Below, in pieces: positions 52,654 to 62,344 of a stretch of DNA of 64,000 nt. This DNA comes from Lactonifactor sp. BIOML-A5 (GTDB lineage: Bacteria > Bacillota > Clostridia > Lachnospirales > Lachnospiraceae), in the NCBI RefSeq assembly GCF_009677585.1, contig NZ_WKYV01000005.1:62001-126000 (forward strand), read 5' to 3'. The notes beneath the pieces were generated by a model. It searched no databases. It was not told the DNA's origin and saw only the letters and a program-made list of their open reading frames with translations. Each line of letters starts with the position of its first letter. The first letter of the stretch is position 1. The position numbers were made by a program, and so were the translations under genes.

Positions 52654-54171
52654 ATGAGTGAGCAGATCGTATATCAGATTGAACATATAACCAAAAAATT
52701 CCCTGGCGTGGTAGCGTTACATGATATAAACCTTCAGGTACGCAGGGGGGAGATTATGGCAATCGTAGGTGAAAACGGTGCGGGGAAGTCCACGCTGATG
52801 AATATTCTGTCCGGCAGCTACGAACCTACGCAGGGAAAGCTGGTATTTGACGGAGAATCCATGCAGCAGATGAACCCGATCTATGCGCAGGAAAAAGGGA
52901 TTGCCATGATCCATCAGGAATTGTCCCTCTCCAATGCATTGTCAGTAGCAGAAAATATTTATTTAGGAAGACTCCCCAGAAATAAAGCAGGACTGGTAGA
53001 CAGAAAAAAGCTGTACGAGGACAGCAGAAAGATGCTGACGGAGGTAGGGCTGGAACATCTGGATCCCAGGACCCTGGTCCGGGACATCAACGTATCCCAG
53101 CAGCAGCAGGTAGAGATCGCCAAGGCACTTTCCCTGAATGCAAAGTTTCTGATACTGGATGAACCCACATCTTCCCTGACGCCGAAAGAAGCGGATATTC
53201 TCCTTTCTATTATGAGAGCACTGCGTAAAAAGGGCATTACTATGCTTTATATTTCCCATAAGCTGGATGAGGTACTGCGTATCAGTGACCGGATCGCGGT
53301 ATTCCGTGATGGGGAATTAATCCAGGTACTGGATACCAAGACGACAGAAATTGATGATATGATATCCCTTATGGTAGGCAGAAAATATACAGGTGGGTTT
53401 GTGAGGGATCATTATAAGACCGACTATGATGCCAAAGAGGTTGCCCTGGAAGTAGAACATCTGACCGTGGGAAATAAGGTCCAAGATGTGAGTTTCCGAC
53501 TCTATAAAGGAGAACTTCTGGGAATCGCAGGTCTGGTGGGCGCCGGACGGAGTGAGATTCTGCAGGCCCTGTTCGGAGCAGACAAAAGAGATAGCGGGAC
53601 CATCCGCATTTATGGAAAAGAGGTGCCTCTTAGAAATACCAGCGAGGCCATTGCACATAAAATGGCGCTGATCCCAGAGGGCAGAAAACTGCAGAGCCTT
53701 TTTTTGAAGTTTACAGTAAAGGAAAACATCAGCATTGCTTTTTTAAGAAAGGTTCTGAATAAGGCACGGCTGAATACCGGCCGCAAAGAGCGGCTGATTG
53801 CCGAGGATTTTGTGGAAAAGCTGAGAATTAAGACAGCTGGGATTAATCAGAAAATCATCAACTTGTCCGGGGGCAATCAGCAGAAGGTAGTTCTCGCACG
53901 CTGGCTGGTAGAAAAACCAGACATTCTGTTTCTGGACGAGCCGACCCAGGGAATTGATGTGGGAGCTAAAAATGAGATATACCAGATCATCAATGAACTG
54001 GCTGAGGAGGGAACCAGCATTATTATGGTTTCCAGTGAGATGCAGGAAAACCTGAGCCTGTGCGACAGGGTCATTACCTTATATGAAGGAAGAGTAACCG
54101 GGGAACTTAGGCATGAAGAGCTGTCAGAAGAAAGTATGATGCAGTATATGTCCCAGGCGAAAGAGGCATAA
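52654..54171 (+). CDS. Sugar ABC transporter, duplicated ATP-binding protein (RbsA-type)
   Basis: A 505-residue ATPase. The first half has Walker [10 protein letters not shown], signature NVSQQQQVEIAKAL and Walker B FLILDEPTSSLT. The second half has a degenerate P-loop (GLVGAGRSEIL), [14 protein letters not shown] and ILFLDEPTQGID. It powers the importer of this locus. The URO-D-family gene starts 43 bp later and probably belongs to the same transcript. Confidence 0.93.
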   Translation: MSEQIVYQIEHITKKFPGVVALHDINLQVRRGEIMAIVGENGAGKSTLMNILSGSYEPTQGKLVFDGESMQQMNPIYAQEKGIAMIHQELSLSNALSVAENIYLGRLPRNKAGLVDRKKLYEDSRKMLTEVGLEHLDPRTLVRDINVSQQQQVEIAKALSLNAKFLILDEPTSSLTPKEADILLSIMRALRKKGITMLYISHKLDEVLRISDRIAVFRDGELIQVLDTKTTEIDDMISLMVGRKYTGGFVRDHYKTDYDAKEVALEVEHLTVGNKVQDVSFRLYKGELLGIAGLVGAGRSEILQALFGADKRDSGTIRIYGKEVPLRNTSEAIAHKMALIPEGRKLQSLFLKFTVKENISIAFLRKVLNKARLNTGRKERLIAEDFVEKLRIKTAGINQKIINLSGGNQQKVVLARWLVEKPDILFLDEPTQGIDVGAKNEIYQIINELAEEGTSIIMVSSEMQENLSLCDRVITLYEGRVTGELRHEELSEESMMQYMSQAKEA

Positions 54172-54214
54172 AAAATGTCGGTTCTTAAAATTTAGAATAA
54201 TGGAGAAGAGAGAT

Positions 54215-55483
54215 ATGTCAACAAGCAGAGAAAGATTAAATATGACTTTAAATCATCAGGAACCGGATCAATTAGTCGTGGATATGGGCTCTACGTCGAT
54301 TACTGGTATTAATGCAAATGCCCTGCACAATCTGAGGAAAGCGCTGAATCTGGAAGAGCGGAAGGTGAAGATCTGTGAACCTCTGCAGCTGCTGGGGGAA
54401 GTGGAAGAGGACTTGAGAAAAACTCTTCATCTGGACTGTGTGGATGTGAGTACAAATATGAATATGTTCGGATTTTCCAATGCGGGGAGAAAGCCCTTTA
54501 CCATGCCTAACGGCCTGGAAGTGGATGTTCCGCTGGAATTCAACACGACAAAAGATGAGAAAGGGCGCACTTATCTCTACCCTCAGGGAGATACCAGTGT
54601 ACCTCCTTCCGGTATGATGCCCGACGGCGGATTCTTCTTTGACAACATTACCAGATCTACAGCAACCTGCGACGATGAGAACCTGAATGCAAGGGAAGAC
54701 TTTAAGGACGATTTCAGTGTCATTACAGATGAACAGCTGCGTTTTATGGAAAACCAGTGTAATGACTATTACAACAATACCGGTTACGGGATAGTAGCCA
54801 GCGGTGCTCTGGCCTCTATTGGAGATTTTGCAATTGTTCCGGGGCCCAATGTAAAATATCCAAAAGGGATCCGAGATCTGCCGGAATTCATGATGGCACA
54901 TTCAATCTGCCCCGAATACATACATGAGCTATTTGAGATGCATCTGGAGTATGCTATTAAAAATGCAGAACTTATCTATCAGGCATGCGGGGATAAGATC
55001 CAGGTAGTATACATCTCCGGTACAGATTTTGGCACTCAAATTGGGCCTTTTATGTCCCTGGACTCCTACCGGGAATTCTATAAACCATACTATCAGAAGA
55101 TTAATGGCTGGATTCATGAGCACACCAACTGGAAGACCTTCTACCACACTTGCGGTGCCATCAGCACCTTTCTGCAGGATTTTTATGAGTCCGGCATTGA
55201 TATCCTGAATCCGGTACAGCTTTCTGCCAAAGGAATGGACGGGAAGACACTGAAACAGGAATGGGGTGACAAATTTGTATTTTGGGGAGGCGGAGTAGAT
55301 ACCCAGAATACGCTGCCGTTTGGCACTCCGGAAGAAGTATATAAAGAAGTATCAGAGCGTATTGAATTATTTGCCAAGGGAGGCGGTTTTGTATTCAATA
55401 CCACACATAATATCCAAAGTGCTACAAATGCTGAGAACATACTTGCTATGTTCCAGGCGATTAATGATTATAAGAAGAAATAA
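54215..55483 (+). CDS. Uroporphyrinogen-decarboxylase-family protein
   Basis: A 422-residue cytoplasmic protein of the URO-D/MtaA superfamily (SRERLNMTLNHQEPDQLVVDMGS at the start, YKPYYQKINGWIHEHTNWKTFYHTCGA and DILNPVQLSAKGMD in the C-terminal half). The HTCG and late Gly-rich segments resemble zinc-dependent methyltransferase members. No corrinoid protein or haem genes are nearby, so haem synthesis is unlikely. It sits in a sugar operon, as do many clostridial relatives of unknown function. ATG 54215 was chosen for its spacing from GGAGAAG; an ATG at 54200 is possible. Confidence 0.8.
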   Translation: MSTSRERLNMTLNHQEPDQLVVDMGSTSITGINANALHNLRKALNLEERKVKICEPLQLLGEVEEDLRKTLHLDCVDVSTNMNMFGFSNAGRKPFTMPNGLEVDVPLEFNTTKDEKGRTYLYPQGDTSVPPSGMMPDGGFFFDNITRSTATCDDENLNAREDFKDDFSVITDEQLRFMENQCNDYYNNTGYGIVASGALASIGDFAIVPGPNVKYPKGIRDLPEFMMAHSICPEYIHELFEMHLEYAIKNAELIYQACGDKIQVVYISGTDFGTQIGPFMSLDSYREFYKPYYQKINGWIHEHTNWKTFYHTCGAISTFLQDFYESGIDILNPVQLSAKGMDGKTLKQEWGDKFVFWGGGVDTQNTLPFGTPEEVYKEVSERIELFAKGGGFVFNTTHNIQSATNAENILAMFQAINDYKKK

Positions 55484-55499
55484 CTCATTATCATGAAGC

Positions 55500-55554
55500 A
55501 CCGGAGGGGCTGTCGCCCGGCGGTTATGAACTGCCTGTGCGCCGGTCTCTTTTT
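55500..55554 (+). terminator. Terminator after the URO-D-family gene
   Basis: ACCGG (55500-55504) and CCGGT (55542-55546) bracket a GC-rich region with further internal pairing, followed by CTCTTTTTA. It separates the importer operon from the glycosidase gene. Confidence 0.55.
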
Positions 55555-55563
55555 ATATACCTG

Positions 55564-55577
55564 GTGTGCACGCACAC
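55564..55577. promoter_or_regulatory. LacI-type operator candidate 3
   Basis: GTGTGCACGCACAC has perfect 6-bp arms around AC. It resembles operators 1 and 2 and lies 110 bp before the glycosidase start. It suggests LacI control of the extracellular enzyme together with the importer. Confidence 0.55.
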
Positions 55578-55686
55578 TATAGATGAGAATGGGGGTGAGT
55601 TTGACATCTGCAATAGGAACGGGACAGCCAGCAGTACATGACTGTCCGTTTATCTTAACATATGGATAAGATTGGAGGATGAAAAA

Positions 55687-58600
55687 TTGAAAATCTGTAA
55701 AAAATTAGTCAGCTGTCTGCTGACGGCAGTTCTTGCGTTAACGGCCCTGGCACCTATGTCAGTTGCCGCAGAGCCTGGAGACGAACAGGGATTTCAAATC
55801 GTGGTGGGCAAAGCAGCCACTGATATGCAGGACTATGCGGCAAAAGAGCTGCAGAAGTATCTCTACCAGCTTTCCGGTACACACGTACCTATCGTAACGG
55901 AGACGGAAGGCATGGAGCTGACAAATGCCTTTGTACTTGGAACTTTAGAGGCTAATAGCCAGATCGGTGCAGTGAAGGAAGAACTGGAATCCATTGCCGG
56001 GACAGGTGCCGAAGGCCATGAAGGAGAGCAGGGATATGTGCTGAAAAAGGCAGGTTCCACTCTTTATATCGGGGGTACCGATGACGAAGGAGCTCTTTAT
56101 GGGGTCTATGGGCTGTTGGATGACTATTATGGGATCGGCTTTTATTTCTCAGGGGATGTAATACCTGAAGAGAAAACAGCCCTCTATATGCCCGAGGTGG
56201 AGGAGGCTAAGACTCCCCGGCAGTATATGAGAGGTGTTCTGCCCTGGACAAATTTCCCACAGTCAGCCACCGTTTATTCTACAGAGGACTGGATGCACAT
56301 CATTGACCAGATGGCCAGAATGCGGATGAATTTCCTGAATATCCACAATTATAACGGGGAACTGGGACATAACGAGATGTACCACAACTTTACTTATAAC
56401 GGATATACCTCCCGGAACTGGAACCCCACGGCCAAGTCCGGCCATTCCTGGGGAGGACCAGGCTGGGATGTAAACCAATATCTGTTCGGTGCTTCTGACT
56501 TATTTGATGATTATGACTTTGGCTCAGACTCAGCCATTCATAATGATAATCTGAGCAACGAAGAGAACTTTGCCAAAGGTTCTTCTCAGTTTCAGATGGT
56601 AATCAATTATGCTCACACCAGAGGCGTGAAGATGGGGCTGGGGCTTGACATTAACCTGATTCCGGAGGGCTACGGCGCAGAGGCAAAAGATCCGGGAGTT
56701 ATAAAGGCCCGGACGGATCAGATCATGGAAGATTATAAGGATCTGGATGTACTGCTTCTCTATTTAAGTGAAAATGTGGGACAGTCGGAAAGCACGCTGA
56801 ATTACTGGAAAGAGTGCTTTAATGGCTTTTACAGCGCCATGAAGGAAGGGCAGCCTGAGACTCAGCTGGCTATCTCCGGATGGGGTGTACGTGCGGATAT
56901 TGCGGCCTATGTTCCGGATGACGTAATTGTCGCCCCCATTGCAGACTATTCAGCAGGTTTTGTAAATGGTGAAAAGGTATACGGCGGGAATAAGGAATTC
57001 TGGGGTGGCCCCTGGGTGGAACGTGACTTTGACTCTTCCGTTTATTTCTATCCTTTTAATATGGGACTGGATCAGACCATTGCGAGCTATCAGGAGAATA
57101 AAGATAGTATGCAGGGTATGTTTACCCTGACCTGGCGTCTGACAGACGGTGTGGATGCTAAAATCTCTTATGTAGCCAAGGCGCCCTGGGATCGGGAAGA
57201 GAGATATGGTACAGAGGAGAGTGTATACAGGGAGTATGCAGAGAAATGTTATGGGGACAGTGCGGCAGATGACATGACAAAGCTTATTTATGCAGATGAA
57301 AAAACGGTTGTTCCTACTCTCTGGTCTGAATGCAGGTCTACTCCCGGATTTACCAATGGAGACCGATCCGCTGATGTTGAAAAAGTACAGGGGATGATTG
57401 ACCGTGTTGACGCTGCAATTGCCGGGTCATCTGACCGCGGTTGTATTGAGCGCCTGGAGAAGCTTCGCAGCCGTCTGGTCTGCGCACAATATTACTGTAA
57501 ATTGGATCAGAGCTTTAACAGCACTCCGTGGGAGAACCTGCAGGATGATTTTTCTGTTTGGGCCCAGTCATTTACAAACCGAGTAGATGATATTTCCTCT
57601 CTGGGTAATGTACAGAGTTCCCAGAACCGTTTTGTCCAGCTCCGCTATGTGGGAAGAGAGACAAGCCTGAGAAATGAACAGGCTATTAAAGCTCCTATGA
57701 ACGTGACAGCCAGAGGAACCACAGACGGCGCAGCACTTACCTGGACTTATGAAGCGGATTCCGCAGAGGGATTCCTTGTGTACCGTGACGGGGAAAAGAT
57801 TACAGAGAATCCACTGGGAGGAGACGTAAGAGAATTTACAGATACATACGATGGGGAAGCAGCCTACACAGTTACGGCGGTGACAGAAGAGGGAGAGGGT
57901 GAAGCCTCTATCCCACAGACCTGTGAGGCTGGTGCTGCCGATCAGACAGCACCGAAACCGATTGTAGTATCTCCCCCCACCTCTGTACGTGCAGGACAGG
58001 ATATGGCGCTTAAAGTACGCATATTAGACGAGAGAAACTATGATGAACTCAGTGCGGCGATCCACTACCGTGCTATGGGATCCGGGGAATCCTTTGCCGA
58101 AATTCCAATGGAACATCGGGTGAAGGGAACCTTCGCAGCCAATGTTCCCACCAGTGGATTTGCGGACAGCGGAATCGAATATTTCATCTCGGTTTCAGAC
58201 GGCACAAACGCAGAAGTTTGGCCGGCCACTGCCGGTGAAGAAGGGCTGAATGCTGTTTGTACAGTGTATACAGACGGGGACAGTGCCAGTGTATTGCGCG
58301 CACCCTCAAATATCGCAGAGGAAGACGGAAACGTAGTGTGGAATGACGCAGGAGGGGATGTGTTCTGGTATAAAATCTACCGCGGCGATACCCCTGATTT
58401 TACACCATCGGGAGCTACGTATGTTACCTATGTTGAAAAAGGAACAACCTCCTTCAAAGATGTGAGTACAGATTTTAACGGAACAAGGTTAAGCGAGAAA
58501 ACCAGCTATTACCGCGTTACAGCAGTAGACCGTCATTTAAATGAAAGTATTCCTACCATGGCAGTACAGGTGGGAAGCCCATTGCCGGATCCATTATCCA

Positions 58601-61600
58601 ATACATTGTTCGCGGATGCAGACCAGCTGTATAAGAGTCGGGTGACGCCTCAGGCAGGCTCCAGCACGGGTTCCATAGTTGGTTATACGGAGGAAGGGGG
58701 ATATGCCCTGTTTAAGCAGCTGCCATTTTCCAAAACAGTTGTCTGTAATTCTGTAGAGGTAACTTATGCCGCCAGCGGAGCAGGAGCAATGCTGGAAATC
58801 CATGGAGGTGCTCCAGACGGAGAGCTGTTGGGTGAGGCCAACTTGCCCGGAACCGGAGGATGGGGGACATTTACAACCGTAACCATTCCAGTGGATTTGG
58901 GAGAAGGCGGTACCCGTGACATCTACTTTGTGTACCGCGGAGGCTATAATCTGGATTACTTCCGTTTCAGTGCCACGCCTGAGCCGTCACAGGACGATAT
59001 TATTATTAACACTAAGGATATGATGGCCTTTAGAAGCGATGCCAAATCAGATATGAAAGGCACTGCTTCAGAGATTTCGGGCTTTGGCAATGAAGGAGAC
59101 CGCATTGCCCTGGGCAAGGGGTATTATGTAAACGATACGGAACACGCCAGCGCCAGTGGTGCAACAGGCCCTCTTCCGGGATATGGTATGGATTGCTTCT
59201 TCTTCGGCCATACGGCTATCCCCACAGCATGGGTACAATTCTCCAACCTTCCCACAGGTAAGGCATGGTTTGCTTATGACAAGGGCTACACGGCCCCGGA
59301 GCATAAACTGGGTGTGTATGTGAATAACAGCAAAACATCTGACATTGCGCTTCACGGCAGTTCCGGCTCCAACTGGGATTCCGGAACCTTTAAAATCATG
59401 TATGCAGATACCGGAGTTACCCTGGCGGATGGGGATACCATTAAGATACAAAATGATGTGGCCTGTCCGGCAAACGGAATTAAGCTGTTTGTGGAGAATC
59501 CTTATTTCGCAAAGCAGATGGATATTACCTATTCTAACAATGCCGACACCCGGTACAGTCTGTATGTCAACGGTGAGAAGCAGGAGAGTATTACCCTTTC
59601 CAACTCGGATGGCAGGAAAAAGATTTGTTCTGTTCCGGTTACCGTGGAGGAGGGACTGATTGAGCTGGTGGCAGAAGAGGAAGATATCGCCGCCAATCAT
59701 AACGCCAGATCTACAATTTATAAAATGGTATTATGCAAAGAAGCAAAAACACTTACCAGGACCATTACTGTGACAGCAGGCCAGGGTGGTACTGTGACGG
59801 CAGAAAATGGTGAGATTGCAGAAGATGGTACGATAACTGTGCCTTATGGTGACAGCCAAAGATTTGATTTCCATCCCGAAGATGGATACGGTGTGGAAAA
59901 AGTGCTGGTAAATGGTGCAGACTATGGGCAGCGCAGCAGTTATACGTTTGAGAATTTAAATTATGATGCAACACTAGAAGTAACGTTCAGTCAGAATATG
60001 ACTGTTTCCGAATACAACATAAACATCGGTGATACTCCGGGCGGGAAGATTACTTCTGATTTTGCAAAAGCCCAGAAGAATCAGCCGGTAACCCTAAAAG
60101 TGCAGGCGGACGAAGGATACCATTATGCAGCAGGTACTCTGCGGTATACATCAGCGTCCCAGCCGGACGGTGTTGCCGTCAGTGATGCCTCCACCCAGTT
60201 CAGCATGCCGGGTGAGGATGTGACGGTTACGGCCGAATTCGTAGAGAATGATCCGATACTGTTAGACAGCATCACACTGGACGGCCTGGAGAAGACAGAG
60301 TATGAAATCGGCGAGGAACTGGATCTTGCAGGACTGACCGTAACCGCACATTACAGCGATGGAAGCAGCGCTCAGGTTACGGAGTATGAGACAAGCGGAT
60401 TTGATTCTGAGACTGCCGGGGAAAAGACAGTCACCGTCAGCTACACAGAGGGTGAACTTACAAAGACCGCAGACTTTAAAGTGACTGTAAAGGAAAGAGT
60501 ATTAACCGGAATTACAGTGGTTCCACCCGCCAAGACGGAATATGAAGTGGGAGAGCCTTTTGACAGCACAGGAATGGAAGTGACAGCAGAGTATTCCAAT
60601 GGAGACAGTGAAGCGGTAGAAGAATACGCAGTCTCAGAAGTGGATACCTGCAAACCGGGAGAAAAGAAGGTAATGGTTACCTACCAGGATCAGACCGCTG
60701 AGTTTACCATACAGGTGAAGGAAAAAATTCTGACCGGAATCGAAGTAATCGTACCGGATAAGACAGATTATCTTACGGGTGAGGCCTTTGACCCCACAGG
60801 TATGGTTGTCAATGCAGTATACAGTAATCATGTAAAAGAGGAAATTGCTCCGGAAGAGTACACCGTGGACGGCTTTGACTCTGCAGAGGCAGGAGAAAAG
60901 ACCATTACCGTTACGTATCAGGAGATGACGGCAGACTTTACGGTAAATGTAACAGAAGAAGTGGAAGCGCCGGTACTGGCAAAGATTGTCCTGACACCGC
61001 CGGAGAAGGCCGAGTATAAGACAGGGGAAACCGTGGATACGGAAGGACTTGCTGTATATGCACACTATTCTGACGGCACCTATACAGAACTGACAGCGGG
61101 CAGCTATCAGGTAACGGTACCGGAACTTACGGAAGCTGGAATCTACTACGTAACTGTGACCTATGAGGATATGACTGCAGAGTACATGATTGTGGCAGAA
61201 GAAGAACCGGTGAATGTACCTCACTGGGAAGAGGACCGGAACGGCTGGTGGTATAACAATGGAGACGGAACCTATCCCAAGTCCTGCTGGAAGCTGATTG
61301 CAGACAAGTGGTATTATTTTGACCGGTACGGCTACCGTATGACAGGCTGGGTGCAGGACGGACAGAACTGGTATTACTGTGATAAAGACGGTATTATGCA
61401 GACCGGATGGCTGCTGGATGGAACCACCTGGTACTATCTGAAGAGCAGCGGCTCCATGGCAGCCGGCTGGGTACAGGTAGGAACCACCTGGTATTACATG
61501 AGCAGGAGCGGAGCGATGCAGACGGGCTGGGTACAGATCGAAAAGACCTGGTACTACCTGAATAAGAGCGGAGCGATGCAGACAGGCTGGGTAAAGGACG

Positions 61601-61764
61601 GCAGGACCTGGTATTACCTGAATAATAATGGCGCCATGGCTGTCGGATGGGTGAACATATCCGGGAAATGGTATTACTTGAGAGAGAATGGGGGAATGGC
61701 TTCGAATACCTGGATCGGCAAATATTATGTAAATGACTCAGGAGTTTGGACAAGAACAAAATAA
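55687..61764 (+). CDS. Giant secreted glycosidase with GH67/GH20-like N-domain, CBM, Ig domains and wall-binding repeats
   Basis: A 2025-residue exported protein; TTG start at 55687 has GGAGGAT 7 nt upstream. Signal peptide is about 1-27. Residues 30-170 resemble the N-terminal domain shared by alpha-glucuronidases and GH20 enzymes (ELQKYLYQLSGTHVPIV; GALYGVYGLLDDYYGIGF). A barrel-like catalytic region is about 180-540, of a family I cannot name. Then come FN3-type domains (665-965), a CBM6-like domain (968-1095), an undefined domain, two bacterial repeat domains (GGTVTAENGEI), four Big_3 Ig domains (1525-1838) and about nine wall-binding repeats. It is probably controlled by the upstream LacI regulator and feeds the importer of this locus. 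Confidence 0.82.
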   Translation: MKICKKLVSCLLTAVLALTALAPMSVAAEPGDEQGFQIVVGKAATDMQDYAAKELQKYLYQLSGTHVPIVTETEGMELTNAFVLGTLEANSQIGAVKEELESIAGTGAEGHEGEQGYVLKKAGSTLYIGGTDDEGALYGVYGLLDDYYGIGFYFSGDVIPEEKTALYMPEVEEAKTPRQYMRGVLPWTNFPQSATVYSTEDWMHIIDQMARMRMNFLNIHNYNGELGHNEMYHNFTYNGYTSRNWNPTAKSGHSWGGPGWDVNQYLFGASDLFDDYDFGSDSAIHNDNLSNEENFAKGSSQFQMVINYAHTRGVKMGLGLDINLIPEGYGAEAKDPGVIKARTDQIMEDYKDLDVLLLYLSENVGQSESTLNYWKECFNGFYSAMKEGQPETQLAISGWGVRADIAAYVPDDVIVAPIADYSAGFVNGEKVYGGNKEFWGGPWVERDFDSSVYFYPFNMGLDQTIASYQENKDSMQGMFTLTWRLTDGVDAKISYVAKAPWDREERYGTEESVYREYAEKCYGDSAADDMTKLIYADEKTVVPTLWSECRSTPGFTNGDRSADVEKVQGMIDRVDAAIAGSSDRGCIERLEKLRSRLVCAQYYCKLDQSFNSTPWENLQDDFSVWAQSFTNRVDDISSLGNVQSSQNRFVQLRYVGRETSLRNEQAIKAPMNVTARGTTDGAALTWTYEADSAEGFLVYRDGEKITENPLGGDVREFTDTYDGEAAYTVTAVTEEGEGEASIPQTCEAGAADQTAPKPIVVSPPTSVRAGQDMALKVRILDERNYDELSAAIHYRAMGSGESFAEIPMEHRVKGTFAANVPTSGFADSGIEYFISVSDGTNAEVWPATAGEEGLNAVCTVYTDGDSASVLRAPSNIAEEDGNVVWNDAGGDVFWYKIYRGDTPDFTPSGATYVTYVEKGTTSFKDVSTDFNGTRLSEKTSYYRVTAVDRHLNESIPTMAVQVGSPLPDPLSNTLFADADQLYKSRVTPQAGSSTGSIVGYTEEGGYALFKQLPFSKTVVCNSVEVTYAASGAGAMLEIHGGAPDGELLGEANLPGTGGWGTFTTVTIPVDLGEGGTRDIYFVYRGGYNLDYFRFSATPEPSQDDIIINTKDMMAFRSDAKSDMKGTASEISGFGNEGDRIALGKGYYVNDTEHASASGATGPLPGYGMDCFFFGHTAIPTAWVQFSNLPTGKAWFAYDKGYTAPEHKLGVYVNNSKTSDIALHGSSGSNWDSGTFKIMYADTGVTLADGDTIKIQNDVACPANGIKLFVENPYFAKQMDITYSNNADTRYSLYVNGEKQESITLSNSDGRKKICSVPVTVEEGLIELVAEEEDIAANHNARSTIYKMVLCKEAKTLTRTITVTAGQGGTVTAENGEIAEDGTITVPYGDSQRFDFHPEDGYGVEKVLVNGADYGQRSSYTFENLNYDATLEVTFSQNMTVSEYNINIGDTPGGKITSDFAKAQKNQPVTLKVQADEGYHYAAGTLRYTSASQPDGVAVSDASTQFSMPGEDVTVTAEFVENDPILLDSITLDGLEKTEYEIGEELDLAGLTVTAHYSDGSSAQVTEYETSGFDSETAGEKTVTVSYTEGELTKTADFKVTVKERVLTGITVVPPAKTEYEVGEPFDSTGMEVTAEYSNGDSEAVEEYAVSEVDTCKPGEKKVMVTYQDQTAEFTIQVKEKILTGIEVIVPDKTDYLTGEAFDPTGMVVNAVYSNHVKEEIAPEEYTVDGFDSAEAGEKTITVTYQEMTADFTVNVTEEVEAPVLAKIVLTPPEKAEYKTGETVDTEGLAVYAHYSDGTYTELTAGSYQVTVPELTEAGIYYVTVTYEDMTAEYMIVAEEEPVNVPHWEEDRNGWWYNNGDGTYPKSCWKLIADKWYYFDRYGYRMTGWVQDGQNWYYCDKDGIMQTGWLLDGTTWYYLKSSGSMAAGWVQVGTTWYYMSRSGAMQTGWVQIEKTWYYLNKSGAMQTGWVKDGRTWYYLNNNGAMAVGWVNISGKWYYLRENGGMASNTWIGKYYVNDSGVWTRTK
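61240..61760 (+). repeat. Tandem repeats encoding wall-binding modules
   Basis: About eight 60-bp units encoding TGW...TWYYL modules, closely similar to those at 7231-7880. The lead-in (HWEEDRNGWWYNNGDGTYP) is nearly the same as in the GH43 gene. Confidence 0.85.
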
Positions 61765-61787
61765 AAAATAAAATTATATGCAAGGAT

Positions 61788-61816
61788 TTGGTCTCCTCAA
61801 TCGTGTTACTTATATA
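61788..61816 (+). promoter_or_regulatory. Promoter of the Cys/His-rich protein gene
   Basis: TTGGTC (61788-61793), 17-bp spacer, TATATA (61811-61816), 37 bp before the ATG; TAGGAGGG is the ribosome site. Confidence 0.55.
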
Positions 61817-61853
61817 AAACAAAATATAAAACACATTTAGGAGGGAATCTATC

Positions 61854-62207
61854 ATGAAGAAACTGATAACGTTAGGGGCAGCCGCAGCACTTGTATTTAC
61901 AATGGGCACGGTTGTATTTGGTGCTGATATCAATATGACTGGAGAGAACCAAGGGATCCCATGCGAATATGCGGATACGAACGGGGATGGTATCTGTGAT
62001 ACCTGTAATCAGCGCTGTACAGAGTATGCAGATGAGAACCAGGATGGTGTGTGCGACAACTGCCTGAATAAAGAAACAGATGGAGAGGCACACCATAATT
62101 CTAGCGGCCATAACACATGTAAGAGAAGCGGTACCTCTGCGGGCACTCATCACTCTTTTGGGACTCATCATTCTTCCGGTCACGGGCATGGAAATCATCA
62201 TAAATAA
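61854..62207 (+). CDS. Small secreted Cys- and His-rich protein, possible metal binder
   Basis: A 117-residue exported protein. Signal peptide is about 1-23 (cleavage after VFGA). Two repeats follow the same plan: YADTNGDGICDTC and YADENQDGVCDNC, each an acidic calcium-loop-like stretch ending in Cys-x-x-Cys. The C-terminal third is very rich in His, Ser and Gly (HHSFGTHHSSGHGHGNHHK). The first part suggests calcium, the second zinc, copper or nickel. Family members are uncharacterised as far as I know. It has its own promoter and is followed by a hairpin. Confidence 0.75.
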   Translation: MKKLITLGAAAALVFTMGTVVFGADINMTGENQGIPCEYADTNGDGICDTCNQRCTEYADENQDGVCDNCLNKETDGEAHHNSSGHNTCKRSGTSAGTHHSFGTHHSSGHGHGNHHK

Positions 62208-62224
62208 AAAAATATCCGGTATAG

Positions 62225-62250
62225 GGCAGCGGTCACAAGCGACCGCTGCC
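62225..62250 (+). terminator. Hairpin after the Cys/His-rich protein gene
   Basis: GGCAGCGGTC (62225-62234) pairs perfectly with 62241-62250, 6-nt loop. TGTT follows, so the T-tract is weak. Confidence 0.65.
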
Positions 62251-62284
62251 TGTTGCCGTACCCGGCAAAGATAAGATGAAAAGT

Positions 62285-62314
62285 CTGTCAAAGCAGCCGC
62301 TGCTGCGGTATACT
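62285..62314 (+). promoter_or_regulatory. Promoter candidate for the sigma/anti-sigma operon
   Basis: CTGTCA (62285-62290), 18-bp spacer rich in GCAGC, TATACT (62309-62314). Whether this is a housekeeping or an ECF self-promoter cannot be told. Confidence 0.35.
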
Positions 62315-62344
62315 ACATATAAGAATACCGGGGGAGGTGCGTGA

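Noticed and set aside
55601..55606. TTGACA as -35 box for the giant glycosidase gene
   Set aside because: No acceptable -10 box is found 16-18 bp downstream, so the promoter of this gene was left unassigned.
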